Shown in pieces: positions 1 through 8,280 of a stretch of DNA of 64,000 nucleotides. Numbering within the stretch: the stretch's first letter is position 1; each line of letters opens with the position of its first letter. The notes under the pieces are model-generated. The model did no database searches and was not told the origin of the DNA. It worked only from the letters and a program-made list of their open reading frames with translations. Position numbers and translations under genes: made by a program. The stretch lies in assembly GCF_022808815.1 (NCBI RefSeq), contig NZ_JAKZLC010000002.1, forward strand, positions 372,001-436,000. The letters run 5' to 3'. The stretch is from Geothrix paludis. Lineage in GTDB: Bacteria > Acidobacteriota > Holophagae > Holophagales > Holophagaceae.

Positions 1-1088
1 GCCGCAGACAGGCGGCTTTTTCGGAAGTGGTCCCAGACCGTGGCACCACCCGTAATCCCAAGGGCCACCGCCATGGCCAGAGGCGCTAGTTCCAGATGAA
101 GCGCATGGAGCGAGCCTGCGGATAAGGGCAAGGGAGCCAGGATGAAAACCAGCGCCAGAGCCGGAAGGGCCCTTCTGGCTACCGAAGCGAGGAGAGCGCC
201 TAACCAGGCAAGGCTGAAGGCCAGGGCTGCATTGAGAAGCGGAGATGCGGGACGAAGCAGGTCTTTCGAAAGGATGGCTTCCGTCGCCTGGGCCTCCACG
301 AGCACACCAGGTTCAGTGGCCCCCCGACGCGTGACAGGCGTGATGACTCGGTCACCCAGACCCGCAGCACTGACGCCAACGAAGACGATGCGCCCTCGAA
401 GCAGGGGCGAGGGATTCTTGGCCATCAGGGCGCCGGCATAGACTGTAGGAACGGTGCGAGCCTTGAACGCCGGGAACAGGGTGAGGCCCACGGGGACCAG
501 GAGGCCCGGATCGCCGAGTCGGGCGGCGGCTAGGGGGAAGGCGAGAAGGGCATGCCCATCCACCTCTCGGGTGGCTGCGAAGTGCCGGACCACGCCATCC
601 TGGTCCAGGTCGAATCCGACATGGCCCGTCTCCGTCTGCCGAAGAAGCGGGGCTGGCCAGAGTCCGTGCCCCGAATCATCCACCCCCGCAGCGAGCACAG
701 AGGGTCCCTCGGCGAGCGCCTGCGCCAGGGCCTCATCGCCCGCCCGGCCTTCGGGCAGGAGCAGATCCACGGCCACACCCTTGGCACCGGCGGCGTAGAT
801 CCCTGAAACCAATCGAGAGAGCTTCGTCCGGTCCCAGGGCCATGGGCCCTCTGACCTCAGCGCGGTTTCGTCGATAAGAACCAGCGCGACCCCAGAAGCT
901 GGGCGCTCGGGGGAAAGGCGGAGAAGGGTGTCACGAAGCAGCCATTCCCAGGGCGTGAGCAAGCCCGAGAGTTCTAGTGCGAGAGTCAGCACGGCAGCCA
1001 ATGTGGGCCAGAGCAACCTCAGGGGACCCCCTCCTGAAAATCCGCCAAGAACCCAAGTGGGTCGGAGGCAGTCTGGATTCTGGCGCAT
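1..1088 (-). CDS. CHASE2-domain membrane sensor protein (3' part cut by window edge)
   Basis: The minus-strand frame is open from about 1088 to the window edge. It has a short N-terminal hydrophobic segment (LLWPTLAAVLTLALELSG), then an extracytoplasmic CHASE2-like domain (VALVLIDETAL..., GAKGVAVDLLLPE..., LLRGRIVFVGVSAAGLGD), then at least three transmembrane stretches before the edge. This is the standard layout of CHASE2 sensors, whose cytoplasmic output domain (kinase, cyclase or phosphatase) would lie left of the window, so the output is unknown. The start is uncertain: ATG at 1088 has no clear ribosome site, whereas AGGAGG at 1030-1035 lies upstream of TTG at 1016 (and CTG at 1022). It is divergent from the cytochrome gene. 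The domain call rests on reading the pattern by eye. Confidence 0.72.
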   Translation of the reverse strand, partial: MRQNPDCLRPTWVLGGFSGGGPLRLLWPTLAAVLTLALELSGLLTPWEWLLRDTLLRLSPERPASGVALVLIDETALRSEGPWPWDRTKLSRLVSGIYAAGAKGVAVDLLLPEGRAGDEALAQALAEGPSVLAAGVDDSGHGLWPAPLLRQTETGHVGFDLDQDGVVRHFAATREVDGHALLAFPLAAARLGDPGLLVPVGLTLFPAFKARTVPTVYAGALMAKNPSPLLRGRIVFVGVSAAGLGDRVITPVTRRGATEPGVLVEAQATEAILSKDLLRPASPLLNAALAFSLAWLGALLASVARRALPALALVFILAPLPLSAGSLHALHLELAPLAMAVALGITGGATVWDHFRKSRLSA

Positions 1089-1364
1089 CGGACCGACTGG
1101 CCCCAAATCAATCCACGGAACAAAACCCCCTGCCTCCGTGGACAAGAAAAGTTCCGGGGGGTGCGGATGGTGCAACCTGCCGTTCAACAAGGATCTTATC
1201 GGGTCCACTACCTCCAGGATTTCCCCAGTCTCCGGGTGGCTCTTCAGCCCAAGTTTCAGTCCAACTCTAATCTTCCCCTAATCCTTCGGGACGATACTGT
1301 CCTCCAATCAGAATTCTGGAGGCGTCCACGCCTTCGTCGGAGGATCTCGTCCTTGGTTTTCGCG

Positions 1365-2015
1365 ATGAATCGTTTGACCACCTTTCTGCGTCGACACTCA
1401 TTTGCCCTGGGTGCCCTGGTGCTGCTCGTGGCCCTTGGGGCGTGCTGCCTCTCATGGATCGTCGTTCACGGGATCAGTGCTCGCGACCAACCGACCGCGG
1501 CAGAATCGATTTTGGCCAGGGCCCTTCGGCATGCGGCTACGCCAAGAGCGGCCCGTAATCTCGCGAATCCCGTTCCCCTTAGCGCGGTGGCGCTGGAAGA
1601 AGGACGAATGCACTGGGCGGACCACTGTGCCCTATGCCATGGCAATGATGGAAAGGGCATGACCGAGATCGGTCGGAACCTTTACCCCAAGGCCCCGGAC
1701 ATGACCGCCGCGGCCACCCAGGGTTTAAACGACGGGGAACTGTTCTCCATCATCAAGAACGGGGTCCGCCTGACGGGCATGCCCGCCTGGGGCGACAACT
1801 CCAGTGCCGGGGACGAGCAGTCCTGGAAACTTGTCCTCTTCATTCGGCACCTGCCCATGGCCACGCAGGAAGAGCTCGACCAGATGCGGACCATGAATCC
1901 GATCTCACCCATGGAGCGTCAAGAGGCCAAGGCTGAAGACGATTTCCTCAATGGGACGGAGGCTCCCACTGTCGGGGGCACCCCCACACCCACCGCTCGA
2001 AAGGAGCACCGATGA
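1365..2015 (+). CDS. Membrane-anchored monoheme cytochrome c
   Basis: A 216-residue protein with an N-terminal membrane anchor (residues about 15-36), a short linker and one class I cytochrome c domain. The heme site is CALCH (Cys88, Cys91, His92), and LTGMPAWGD further on supplies the likely axial methionine. The order CxxCH, then 'GMTEIGRNLYPKAPDM', then 'DGELFSIIKNGVRLTGMPAWG' is that of small electron-transfer cytochromes found with oxidases and metal or denitrification systems. ATG 1365 is chosen because the upstream in-frame extension to 1161 lacks signal-like character; the nearest GGAGGA is rather far upstream. The C-terminal 40 residues are polar and probably disordered. The stop overlaps the start of the next gene by ATGA, implying co-translation. 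Confidence 0.82.
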   Translation: MNRLTTFLRRHSFALGALVLLVALGACCLSWIVVHGISARDQPTAAESILARALRHAATPRAARNLANPVPLSAVALEEGRMHWADHCALCHGNDGKGMTEIGRNLYPKAPDMTAAATQGLNDGELFSIIKNGVRLTGMPAWGDNSSAGDEQSWKLVLFIRHLPMATQEELDQMRTMNPISPMERQEAKAEDDFLNGTEAPTVGGTPTPTARKEHR

Positions 2016-2305
2016 CGAAGCCATCCCTTCTTCTCTGCACCACCCTGCTCACCATCCCGGCCTTCCTCCAGGCGCATACCCATAAATCGCTCATGGGCAC
2101 CGTGAAGGCCATGGACAACGCCCGGATCGAACTGACCCTCAAGAACGGGAAGACGCAGGCTATTCCCCTAGCCAAAAGCACCATGATCATGCGAGGCAAC
2201 GAGATGGTAGGCGCCGACCAGGTGAAGCCCGGCATGAGGGTCGTGGTCATTCTTGCCGAGGATGATCACACAGCGGAAACCGTTAAGATCCCGACGCTGC
2301 GGTGA
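2012..2305 (+). CDS. Small periplasmic protein, DUF5666/CusF-like beta fold
   Basis: A 97-residue protein with a clear signal peptide (cleavage near LQA-HTH) and a single beta-rich domain: 'LMGTVKAMDNARIELTLKNGKTQAIPLAKSTM...GADQVKPGMRVVVILAEDD'. This alternation of short strands around a GxV..D...I.L....G pattern resembles small OB-like periplasmic proteins (DUF5666, CusF-type). His residues near the mature N-terminus (HTHKS) and Met residues in MIMRGNEM could bind metal, but no defined site is visible. It begins in the ATGA overlap with the cytochrome gene, so the two are very likely made together. Function is not established; a metallochaperone or redox partner role is inference from context. 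Confidence 0.68.
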   Translation: MTKPSLLLCTTLLTIPAFLQAHTHKSLMGTVKAMDNARIELTLKNGKTQAIPLAKSTMIMRGNEMVGADQVKPGMRVVVILAEDDHTAETVKIPTLR

Positions 2306-2626
2306 GGCTACCCGCAGGGGGCTCAAGACCAACCATATCTTGAAATTACAATTAGATAGGGTCCGAATAGGGTCTCAGCGACCAAGATGACTCAGCCACA
2401 TGGGAAGTGCGGCAAAGCGCTTCGGCCTTCGGCCTGCCTAGCAGGCATTTCACCTTCGCTTCAGGTTCGAATCCTTGATGTGACCAATACCACTCAAATT
2501 CCTTAGAGCTTTTCACCAAGCCTTCATCTTCGGATTCCAGGCTTCAAGTCGGTTTGATGACCATCAGGCCACCAATCTCGGGGGCGACCCCGAGGCTTCC
2601 TGGTCCCCCCCTCATTGGAGCCGTAC
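2306..2626. other. Intergenic stretch, no gene seen
   Basis: About 320 bases between the small periplasmic protein and the outer-membrane heme protein. Both strands lack a convincing reading frame. It contains short GC-rich inverted segments (around 2417-2450) and, near 2462-2480, a sequence resembling a tRNA T-arm without the rest of a tRNA. The promoter of the following gene is presumably here but no strong -35/-10 pair is evident. Confidence 0.5.
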
Positions 2627-3811
2627 ATGAAACTGGTTCGAACCCTTCTCCTGCTGCTCGGCAGCGGGCTTCCAATGCTCGCTGTGCCTGCGTGGGCGCG
2701 CCTGACCGGCATGTCCTGCGCGGACTGCCATGCCGTGCCCACGCTTCAACTCACTTCTATGGGGCTGGAATTCCAAAGGAACGGGGCACGCCTTGACCCG
2801 ACCTCATACGATGCGGCCACTCAGCGCCTCGACACCTACGCATCCATCACGGTGGACGCCAGCGCCCAGGCCGTGAAAGGAGCCAAGCCCTCCACTCAGA
2901 CCTCCCAGCCTGATATCCAGATTGTCTCTGGAGGGGCTCTCTCGGAGCGGTTCAGCTACACCCTGATGTACCACTTCAACACGGGCGCCACCCCCTCTGA
3001 CGGCATGGAAGAAGCATTCATCCAGTACAACCTTCCTATCAGCAAATCGGCCTTTCTCCAGATCCGAGGAGGCCAGCTGAATCCTGAGATCCTCCGGGAC
3101 TTCGGCCTCGGAGCGGGCAGTGCTCTCGGGGCGCCGCTCGTGCTTTCGACCCCTATGACGACCACCTCCCCTTTCACCCTGGATGCCTTTGGGCGGGGAG
3201 TGGACGTGAAACTGAACTGGAGCCGTCTTGAGCTCGCGGCCGGTGTCCTGGACACGCTGACGCCCACGACGGACGCGACAGGAGCGACCCTGTCGGGCCC
3301 CAGCCCCACGAACCACAAGGATACCTATGCGTCGGCTCTCTACCGATTTGATGACAACGCTTCGGGCATCGCGCTATTCCGACTGGATGGACAGAATCCT
3401 GTTCTAGATCCGGCCAACCCCGGCACGCCGCTCTTCACCGACAACTTTTACCGGAACGGGGCTCTCTTCCGGTTCATCCGTGACGATTGGCGTTTGATGG
3501 GCGCCTACTTCGAAGGAAGGCATCAAGTGGATGTGAGCGGGACCGATGCCAAGAACGCCGGCTATTTCGCGCTCTGCGACGTGAACCTCGCTCCCACCTT
3601 CGGCATCTTCGGGCGGTACGACTTTGTGCGGCCCGACAAGTCGGACACGACCAAAGACCAGTCCATGAAAACGCTGGGGCTCAACGGCTTCGCTTTCTCG
3701 AGCGCAAAGGCCGGTGGCCGCTGGACGGTACAGGCCTCTCGCACCACCTACAAGGATGGGATCACCCCCAACAACGATCAGCTCATCGCCGATCTGATCA
3801 TTGCCTTCTGA
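2627..3811 (+). CDS. Outer-membrane beta-barrel protein with one N-terminal heme c motif
   Basis: A 394-residue exported protein: signal peptide to about residue 25 (AVPAWA), then immediately a heme-binding CADCH (Cys31, Cys34, His35), then a long region of alternating amphipathic strands ending in a terminal phenylalanine (LIADLIIAF), the usual outer-membrane barrel signature. Strand-like segments such as FSYTLMYHFNTG, ALFRFIRDDWRLMGAYFEG and IFGRYDFVRPDKS support a porin-sized barrel. Proteins with a CxxCH plug followed by a barrel occur in metal-reducing bacteria; here it could pass electrons or bind metal at the cell surface, which is inference. ATG 2627 is preferred over 2615 because it starts a proper signal peptide. 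It is followed by a strong terminator and then a two-component pair. Confidence 0.75.
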   Translation: MKLVRTLLLLLGSGLPMLAVPAWARLTGMSCADCHAVPTLQLTSMGLEFQRNGARLDPTSYDAATQRLDTYASITVDASAQAVKGAKPSTQTSQPDIQIVSGGALSERFSYTLMYHFNTGATPSDGMEEAFIQYNLPISKSAFLQIRGGQLNPEILRDFGLGAGSALGAPLVLSTPMTTTSPFTLDAFGRGVDVKLNWSRLELAAGVLDTLTPTTDATGATLSGPSPTNHKDTYASALYRFDDNASGIALFRLDGQNPVLDPANPGTPLFTDNFYRNGALFRFIRDDWRLMGAYFEGRHQVDVSGTDAKNAGYFALCDVNLAPTFGIFGRYDFVRPDKSDTTKDQSMKTLGLNGFAFSSAKAGGRWTVQASRTTYKDGITPNNDQLIADLIIAF

Positions 3812-3829
3812 TCCTCTACCTCACGTTGC

Positions 3830-3860
3830 GGGGGCCCTGGTTTCCGGGGCCCCCCTCTCT
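3830..3860 (+). terminator. Rho-independent terminator
   Basis: A GC stem GGGGGCCC (3830-3837) pairs with GGGCCCCC (3846-3853) across a short loop and is followed by a pyrimidine-rich TCTCTT. It lies 19 bases after the stop of the outer-membrane heme protein and ahead of the response-regulator gene. Confidence 0.75.
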
Positions 3861-3902
3861 TATGCTCCCCAGTGCGTACCAGGCTCCGAGATGGGAGGCC
3901 TC

Positions 3903-4583
3903 ATGAAAGTCCTGCTGGTGGAAGATGAATTGAAACTGGCTCGAGCCCTGGAGAAGGGGCTTTGTGCCGAGGGTTTCGTCGTGGACAAGGCCGTGGACGG
4001 CCTCCGCGGGCTTGAGATGGCATTGACCTGTCACCACGATGTGATGATTTTGGACGTCATGCTTCCTTACCTGAACGGGTTCGAGGTGCTCTCACGAGTA
4101 CGGCAGCAACGATGCAAGGTCCCTGTGATTCTCCTCACTGCGAGGAACAGCTTAAGCGATCGGGTCAAGGGTCTAGACCTTGGCGCGGACGACTACCTCC
4201 CAAAGCCCTTTGAATTTCCAGAATTGCTCGCCCGGATCAGAGCCGTCACCCGACGCCCTGCATCTGAGCCCCAGCTCATCCTTCGCTTCGCGGACCTTGA
4301 ACTGAATCTGGGAAGCCGCGAGCTCCGGCGCGACGGGCATCTCATCCCGCTGAGGGCAAAGGAATATGCGCTCATGGAACTCTTCATGCGGAGGAAAGGC
4401 CTGGTCCTCTCCAGAAGCATGATCCTCAACCATGTGTGGGCCTCTGACATGGACTATGGGGACGCCTCAAACCTGGTGGACGTCTACGTTGGGCAACTCC
4501 GCAAGAAAATTGATTCCGGGCGGGATCAGAAACTGCTCCACACCTTGCGGGGCGCCGGTTATGTCCTTCGGGAACCATCCTGA
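3903..4583 (+). CDS. OmpR/PhoB-family response regulator
   Basis: A 226-residue regulator. The receiver domain (residues 1-115) has the acidic pair in LLVEDE, the phospho-accepting Asp51 in MILDVMLP, the conserved Thr in LLTAR and the Lys in YLPKPFEF. The C-terminal half is a winged helix (LRAKEYALMELFMRRKGLVLSR...DVYVGQLRKKID...HTLRGAGYVL), the DNA-binding type of OmpR, PhoB and CusR. Start ATG 3903 is set by GGGAGG just upstream; the longer frame from 3801 runs back into the previous gene. The stop overlaps the kinase start in ATGA fashion. Given the metal genes around it, control of metal or envelope genes is likely, but no target boxes were identified. Confidence 0.92.
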   Translation: MKVLLVEDELKLARALEKGLCAEGFVVDKAVDGLRGLEMALTCHHDVMILDVMLPYLNGFEVLSRVRQQRCKVPVILLTARNSLSDRVKGLDLGADDYLPKPFEFPELLARIRAVTRRPASEPQLILRFADLELNLGSRELRRDGHLIPLRAKEYALMELFMRRKGLVLSRSMILNHVWASDMDYGDASNLVDVYVGQLRKKIDSGRDQKLLHTLRGAGYVLREPS

Positions 4584-6010
4584 TGGCCACGTTCCATAAG
4601 ACACTGAGATTCCGCCTGACCGCCTGGTACAGCGCAGCTCTGGCTTCCTTCATGGTGGTCTTCACCCTTCTCACATATGGGCTGGTCCACCGACGCCTAC
4701 TCCAGCATCATGACGGATCCCTCAAGGAGATCGCTGCACAGGCCCTCCAGATCCTCTCCGCGCAGGCCGATTGTGAGCATCTCACGCCGGAACAGCAGGC
4801 CCAATTGGGCCAAGTCGGGCGGCTCCTCCTTATCCACGAAGACCAGGGACAGCGGAGCGCCTTCTTCCTTTCACCCGAGATGCAGGTCAATCCCATGGTT
4901 GCGCTTCTAAGCAAAGCGACATGGCATTCCGCGGACGAACCCTGGTTCGAGACCCTTGAAGACAATGAAAGGCCTTGGCGCGTGTTCTCGGTCCCCTACC
5001 AAACCCGGATGGGACGGAAGGGAGTCATCCGCGTTGTGGAAGATCTGGGGGAGGTCTCACCCATCCTCGCGTCTCTTCGAGATACGCTCCTGCTGTTCTT
5101 TCCTCTCGGACTAGCCATATCCGCTGTCGGGGGGTACATGCTGGCTGGACGCGCCCTGGCGCCCGTGGAAAGAGTCACTGCGATGGCCAGGGAGATTGAA
5201 GCCAAGAATCTCGGGCTTCGGCTCCCACATCCCGGGGCGGACTGCGAAATCGGTCGGCTGGTGGACACTCTCAACCACATGATGAACCGGCTCGAAGGCT
5301 CCTTCGAGGCGATGAAGCGGTTCACGGCTGACGCCTCCCACGAACTCAGGAGTCCACTGGCGAACATCCGAAGCCTTGTGGACGTTGCAAAACGAAGCGA
5401 TCCCTCACGCGAGGAGTGTCAAGAGGATATGGCCAGCATCGGTGAGGAGGTAACCCGCCTCGGTCAGATCGTGGACGACCTCCTTCTGATGGCTCGCGCC
5501 GACACTGACCGTCTTCCCATCCGAATGGAGAGCTTAAGGCTTGATGAACTTGCCCAATACCAAGCCGAGGTTTTTATCTCCCGAGCCGAAGAGGCGGGCA
5601 TCCGCCTGGAGGTCCAAGCGCCATCCCCGGCTATCATTACCGGGGATGAACGATGGATTCATCAGCTGATGGCGAATCTTTTGGACAACGCCCTGAAGTT
5701 CACTCCCCGCGGGGGCCGGGTGGTGTTGGGGGTTTTCCCAGAGGCTGAAAACGTACTATTGATGGTTGAGGATACAGGGCCTGGCATCCCCGAGACCGAC
5801 CTGAGGCGTATCTTCGATCGGTTCTACCGGTGTGACAGTGCGCGCTCGCACGCTACGGCGCCCGGAGCGGGGCTTGGCCTAGCCATTGTCCACTGGATCA
5901 CCCAAGCGCATCAGGCTTCCATTCGAGCCACCAACAGATCCGAGGGAGGGGCCCGATTTGTCGTGCGATTCCCGCCTCTGGGGAAGGCGGTGGCTCATGA
6001 ACCCTTGTGA
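4583..6010 (+). CDS. Sensor histidine kinase (CusS/OmpR-partner type)
   Basis: A 475-residue membrane kinase. TM1 spans about residues 13-34, a periplasmic sensor domain about 35-165, TM2 about 168-190, followed by HAMP, a HisKA domain with phospho-acceptor His253 in FTADASHELRSPLANI, and an HATPase_c domain with N box (NLLDNALKF), G1 (EDTGPGIP), F box (IFDRFYR) and G2 (GAGLGLAI). All catalytic features are intact. It is translationally coupled to the response regulator upstream. The architecture and the short periplasmic domain match heavy-metal sensor kinases, but the ligand cannot be read from sequence. Its 3' end overlaps the convergent CBS-domain gene by 16 bases. Confidence 0.92.
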   Translation: MATFHKTLRFRLTAWYSAALASFMVVFTLLTYGLVHRRLLQHHDGSLKEIAAQALQILSAQADCEHLTPEQQAQLGQVGRLLLIHEDQGQRSAFFLSPEMQVNPMVALLSKATWHSADEPWFETLEDNERPWRVFSVPYQTRMGRKGVIRVVEDLGEVSPILASLRDTLLLFFPLGLAISAVGGYMLAGRALAPVERVTAMAREIEAKNLGLRLPHPGADCEIGRLVDTLNHMMNRLEGSFEAMKRFTADASHELRSPLANIRSLVDVAKRSDPSREECQEDMASIGEEVTRLGQIVDDLLLMARADTDRLPIRMESLRLDELAQYQAEVFISRAEEAGIRLEVQAPSPAIITGDERWIHQLMANLLDNALKFTPRGGRVVLGVFPEAENVLLMVEDTGPGIPETDLRRIFDRFYRCDSARSHATAPGAGLGLAIVHWITQAHQASIRATNRSEGGARFVVRFPPLGKAVAHEPL

Positions 6011-7362
6011 GAAAAGGCGAGGTCGATAGGCGTTACGAAACCGTAGGGTCTGCCTTCATGCAAGATGATGACCATGGGATGCCGGATAGCCAGCTCGTGG
6101 AGCTGCTCCGGATCCGCCCCTGAATCCAGCCAGGGGAGGTCGCTTTGGATCCATGGGCCGACGGGCTGAGCACGGGTCTCCGGATCTGAGATCCAACCGG
6201 CGAGCAGGGCTCGGGCTTCCACCCCGCCAAGCACGCTGGATTTGTCCATGACGGGAATCATGCTCAACCCACCAGCCTCCATGCGCTTCAGCGCGCTGAG
6301 GGCAGGATCCTCCGGACTCACTGAAGGCGCGGAGCCATCCTCGAACCGGCGTGCCACCAGATCCCTCAGATCGCCAAAGCAGGGGGAGGTCTCCCAACCC
6401 CTTCGGCGAGTCCAAGCGGGATTGAAGACCTTGGATAGGTACCGAGCACCCGTGTCGCAAACAAAGGTCACCACCCTCTTGGGTGCCTTCTGTTCGCGGC
6501 AGTACTTCAGGGCCGCCGCCACGAGTGTGCCCGTCGAGGATCCCGCGAGGATGCCTTCTTCCTCCAGGAGCAGGCGCGAGGCCTGGAAACTCTCTCTATC
6601 GCTGATGATGAAGGCACCCCGCACCGCAGAAAAATCGGCTTGAGGAGGGAGGTAGTCTTCACCGATGCCCTCCACCGCCCAGCTCCCTGCCTCACCCATG
6701 GTTCCATCCTGGAGCCACGGTGCGAGGATCGACCCTTCGGGATCAGCGAGGATCATCTCAACAGGGCGTCCCTGCTTTCGGAAGCATCGGGTGAGCCCTG
6801 CGAGGGTCCCTCCAGAACCGACTCCGCACACCACAGCATTCACATCATGCCCCATCTGAGCCAGAATTTCGGGGCCTGTGGTTTCTTCATGGATCTTCGG
6901 ATTCGCGGCATTGGAGAACTGGTCGGTGTAGACGGCCCCAGGGATGCTGGAGGCCAATCGGGCTGCCACGTTCTGATAGTAGTCAGGGTGTTCCTTGCCG
7001 ACATCCGAGCGTGTCAGGTGGATTTCCGCGCCATGGGCCCTGAGTTGAATCAGCTTCTCCTCGGCCATCTTGTCAGGGACCACCAGGAGAACTCGATATC
7101 CCTTGGCTCGACCAACCAGCGCGAGACCAAGACCCGTGTTCCCGGCGGTAGCTTCGACAAGCGTTCCTCCAGGGCCCAATCTCCCCTCTCGCTCGGCCTC
7201 AAGGATCATCGCCAGAGCCACCCGATCCTTGATTGAGCCACCAGGATTTTGGGACTCCAGCTTTAGGAATAGTTCGCAAAGGCCGGTGTCAAGGCGGCCA
7301 ACCTTCACGAGTGGCGTTTGGCCAATGAGATCAAGCACAGAGTTCGATGATGAAGGATACAT
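5995..7362 (-). CDS. Cystathionine beta-synthase-like PLP enzyme with CBS pair
   Basis: A 455-residue protein of the cysteine synthase/cystathionine beta-synthase family. The PLP-binding lysine is Lys45 in NPGGSIKDR; the substrate loop is EATAGNTG; the phosphate-binding loop is GVGSGGT. A C-terminal CBS-domain pair (about residues 330-455, DPALSALKRMEAGGLSMIPV...HPMVIILHEGRPYGFVT) makes it CBS-like rather than CysK-like. Expected reaction: beta-replacement on serine or O-acetylserine with homocysteine or sulfide. ATG 7362 is chosen (GGAG upstream) because longer starts overlap the upstream methyltransferase, whose stop is at 7379. The two genes are probably an operon. Its end overlaps the convergent kinase gene. 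Confidence 0.9.
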   Translation of the reverse strand: MYPSSSNSVLDLIGQTPLVKVGRLDTGLCELFLKLESQNPGGSIKDRVALAMILEAEREGRLGPGGTLVEATAGNTGLGLALVGRAKGYRVLLVVPDKMAEEKLIQLRAHGAEIHLTRSDVGKEHPDYYQNVAARLASSIPGAVYTDQFSNAANPKIHEETTGPEILAQMGHDVNAVVCGVGSGGTLAGLTRCFRKQGRPVEMILADPEGSILAPWLQDGTMGEAGSWAVEGIGEDYLPPQADFSAVRGAFIISDRESFQASRLLLEEEGILAGSSTGTLVAAALKYCREQKAPKRVVTFVCDTGARYLSKVFNPAWTRRRGWETSPCFGDLRDLVARRFEDGSAPSVSPEDPALSALKRMEAGGLSMIPVMDKSSVLGGVEARALLAGWISDPETRAQPVGPWIQSDLPWLDSGADPEQLHELAIRHPMVIILHEGRPYGFVTPIDLAFSHKGS

Positions 7363-7378
7363 AGGCGCTCTCCGAGGG

Positions 7379-7981
7379 TCAGGGAAGGCCGACAATGACG
7401 TAGGCAGGTGGAAGGTTCCGCCAGACAGGTCCGAGTACGTGGACACGTCGGAAGTGATTCTGGAAAAGCGGTATCAGCCTCAGGCCGTACTGGAAGGCAA
7501 TGAATCGACCCCCTGGAGCGAGCCCAGAGCGCGCAGCGGACAGGATGCGATCCCGAGAGCTAACCGGGAGGGCTTGGAATGGGATGCCCGAGACAACCGC
7601 ATCCACGGGACTCCATCCGAGGGCCTGGAGGCAATCCTCAAGCCCTGCAGCGTCCCCCGTTCGGATGACCAGACGTGTATCCCTCACGTGATGTTGAAGG
7701 CGGCGAGCCAGATCCGGATCAAGCTCCAAGGCGAGCAATCGTCCTGTTGGAGGGAGGGAATTCAGCAAATGCCGGGTAATGCTGCCCGACCCCGGCCCCA
7801 GCTCGACGACGGTCTGCCCGTTGACCATCCGGGTCATGACCTTCGCCAGAGGTGCGCCGCTAGGAAGCACCGCGCCAATCCTTCTCGGTCGGGACAGTGC
7901 TTTCCCGGCGAACAGAATAGGATCAATCCACTGAGGGGCGCCGGTCTTCGGGCGGGACAGGCGAGCAATCACGGAATCCAT
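7379..7981 (-). CDS. SAM-dependent methyltransferase, phospholipid N-methyltransferase (PmtA)-like
   Basis: A 200-residue class I methyltransferase. Motif I is VVELGPGSGSITRHLL, with the acidic end of strand 2 in LLALELDPDLA, motif II region VIRTGDAAGLEDCL, and 'VDAVVSGIPFQALP' in the position of the catalytic motif. The opening 'FAGKALSRPRRIGAVLPSGAPLA' is typical of the PmtA/Rv-type phospholipid methyltransferases (and of rRNA dimethylase-like relatives). It would methylate phosphatidylethanolamine at the inner membrane face, an assignment based on family resemblance. It sits 17 bases upstream of the CBS-domain enzyme, which consumes homocysteine, a product of SAM-dependent methylation, so a functional link is plausible. 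Confidence 0.78.
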   Translation of the reverse strand: MDSVIARLSRPKTGAPQWIDPILFAGKALSRPRRIGAVLPSGAPLAKVMTRMVNGQTVVELGPGSGSITRHLLNSLPPTGRLLALELDPDLARRLQHHVRDTRLVIRTGDAAGLEDCLQALGWSPVDAVVSGIPFQALPVSSRDRILSAARSGLAPGGRFIAFQYGLRLIPLFQNHFRRVHVLGPVWRNLPPAYVIVGLP

Positions 7982-8280
7982 ACTTCACTCCAGTCGTAAG
8001 TTGTCGGGTGTTGACAGCCATGGAAGACATGGACCGACAACAACGACAACCGCCTGCTTCCAAACTGGAGGAGGGGCTGGGCTGGAGAAGTATTGAAGGA
8101 TGTCGCATGGAAGTTCCTCTAGACGTGTTCGAGCTGGGCCTGATCGGCGCTACGCTTCAACACATCTGGGACATGCACTCCTCCTAATTGATCAAGAATA
8201 CAGGAATTTCTTTCATCTCGGAGCAACTCCCGCGCAGTTTGATGGACGTCACTACCTCTGCGGCCACGCTTTGGAACGCA

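Noticed and set aside
2440-2490. tRNA-like T-arm (GGTTCGAATCC followed by ...GACCA)
   Set aside because: The T stem is imperfect and no acceptor, D arm or proper anticodon loop could be fitted, so it was not called as a tRNA or an att site.
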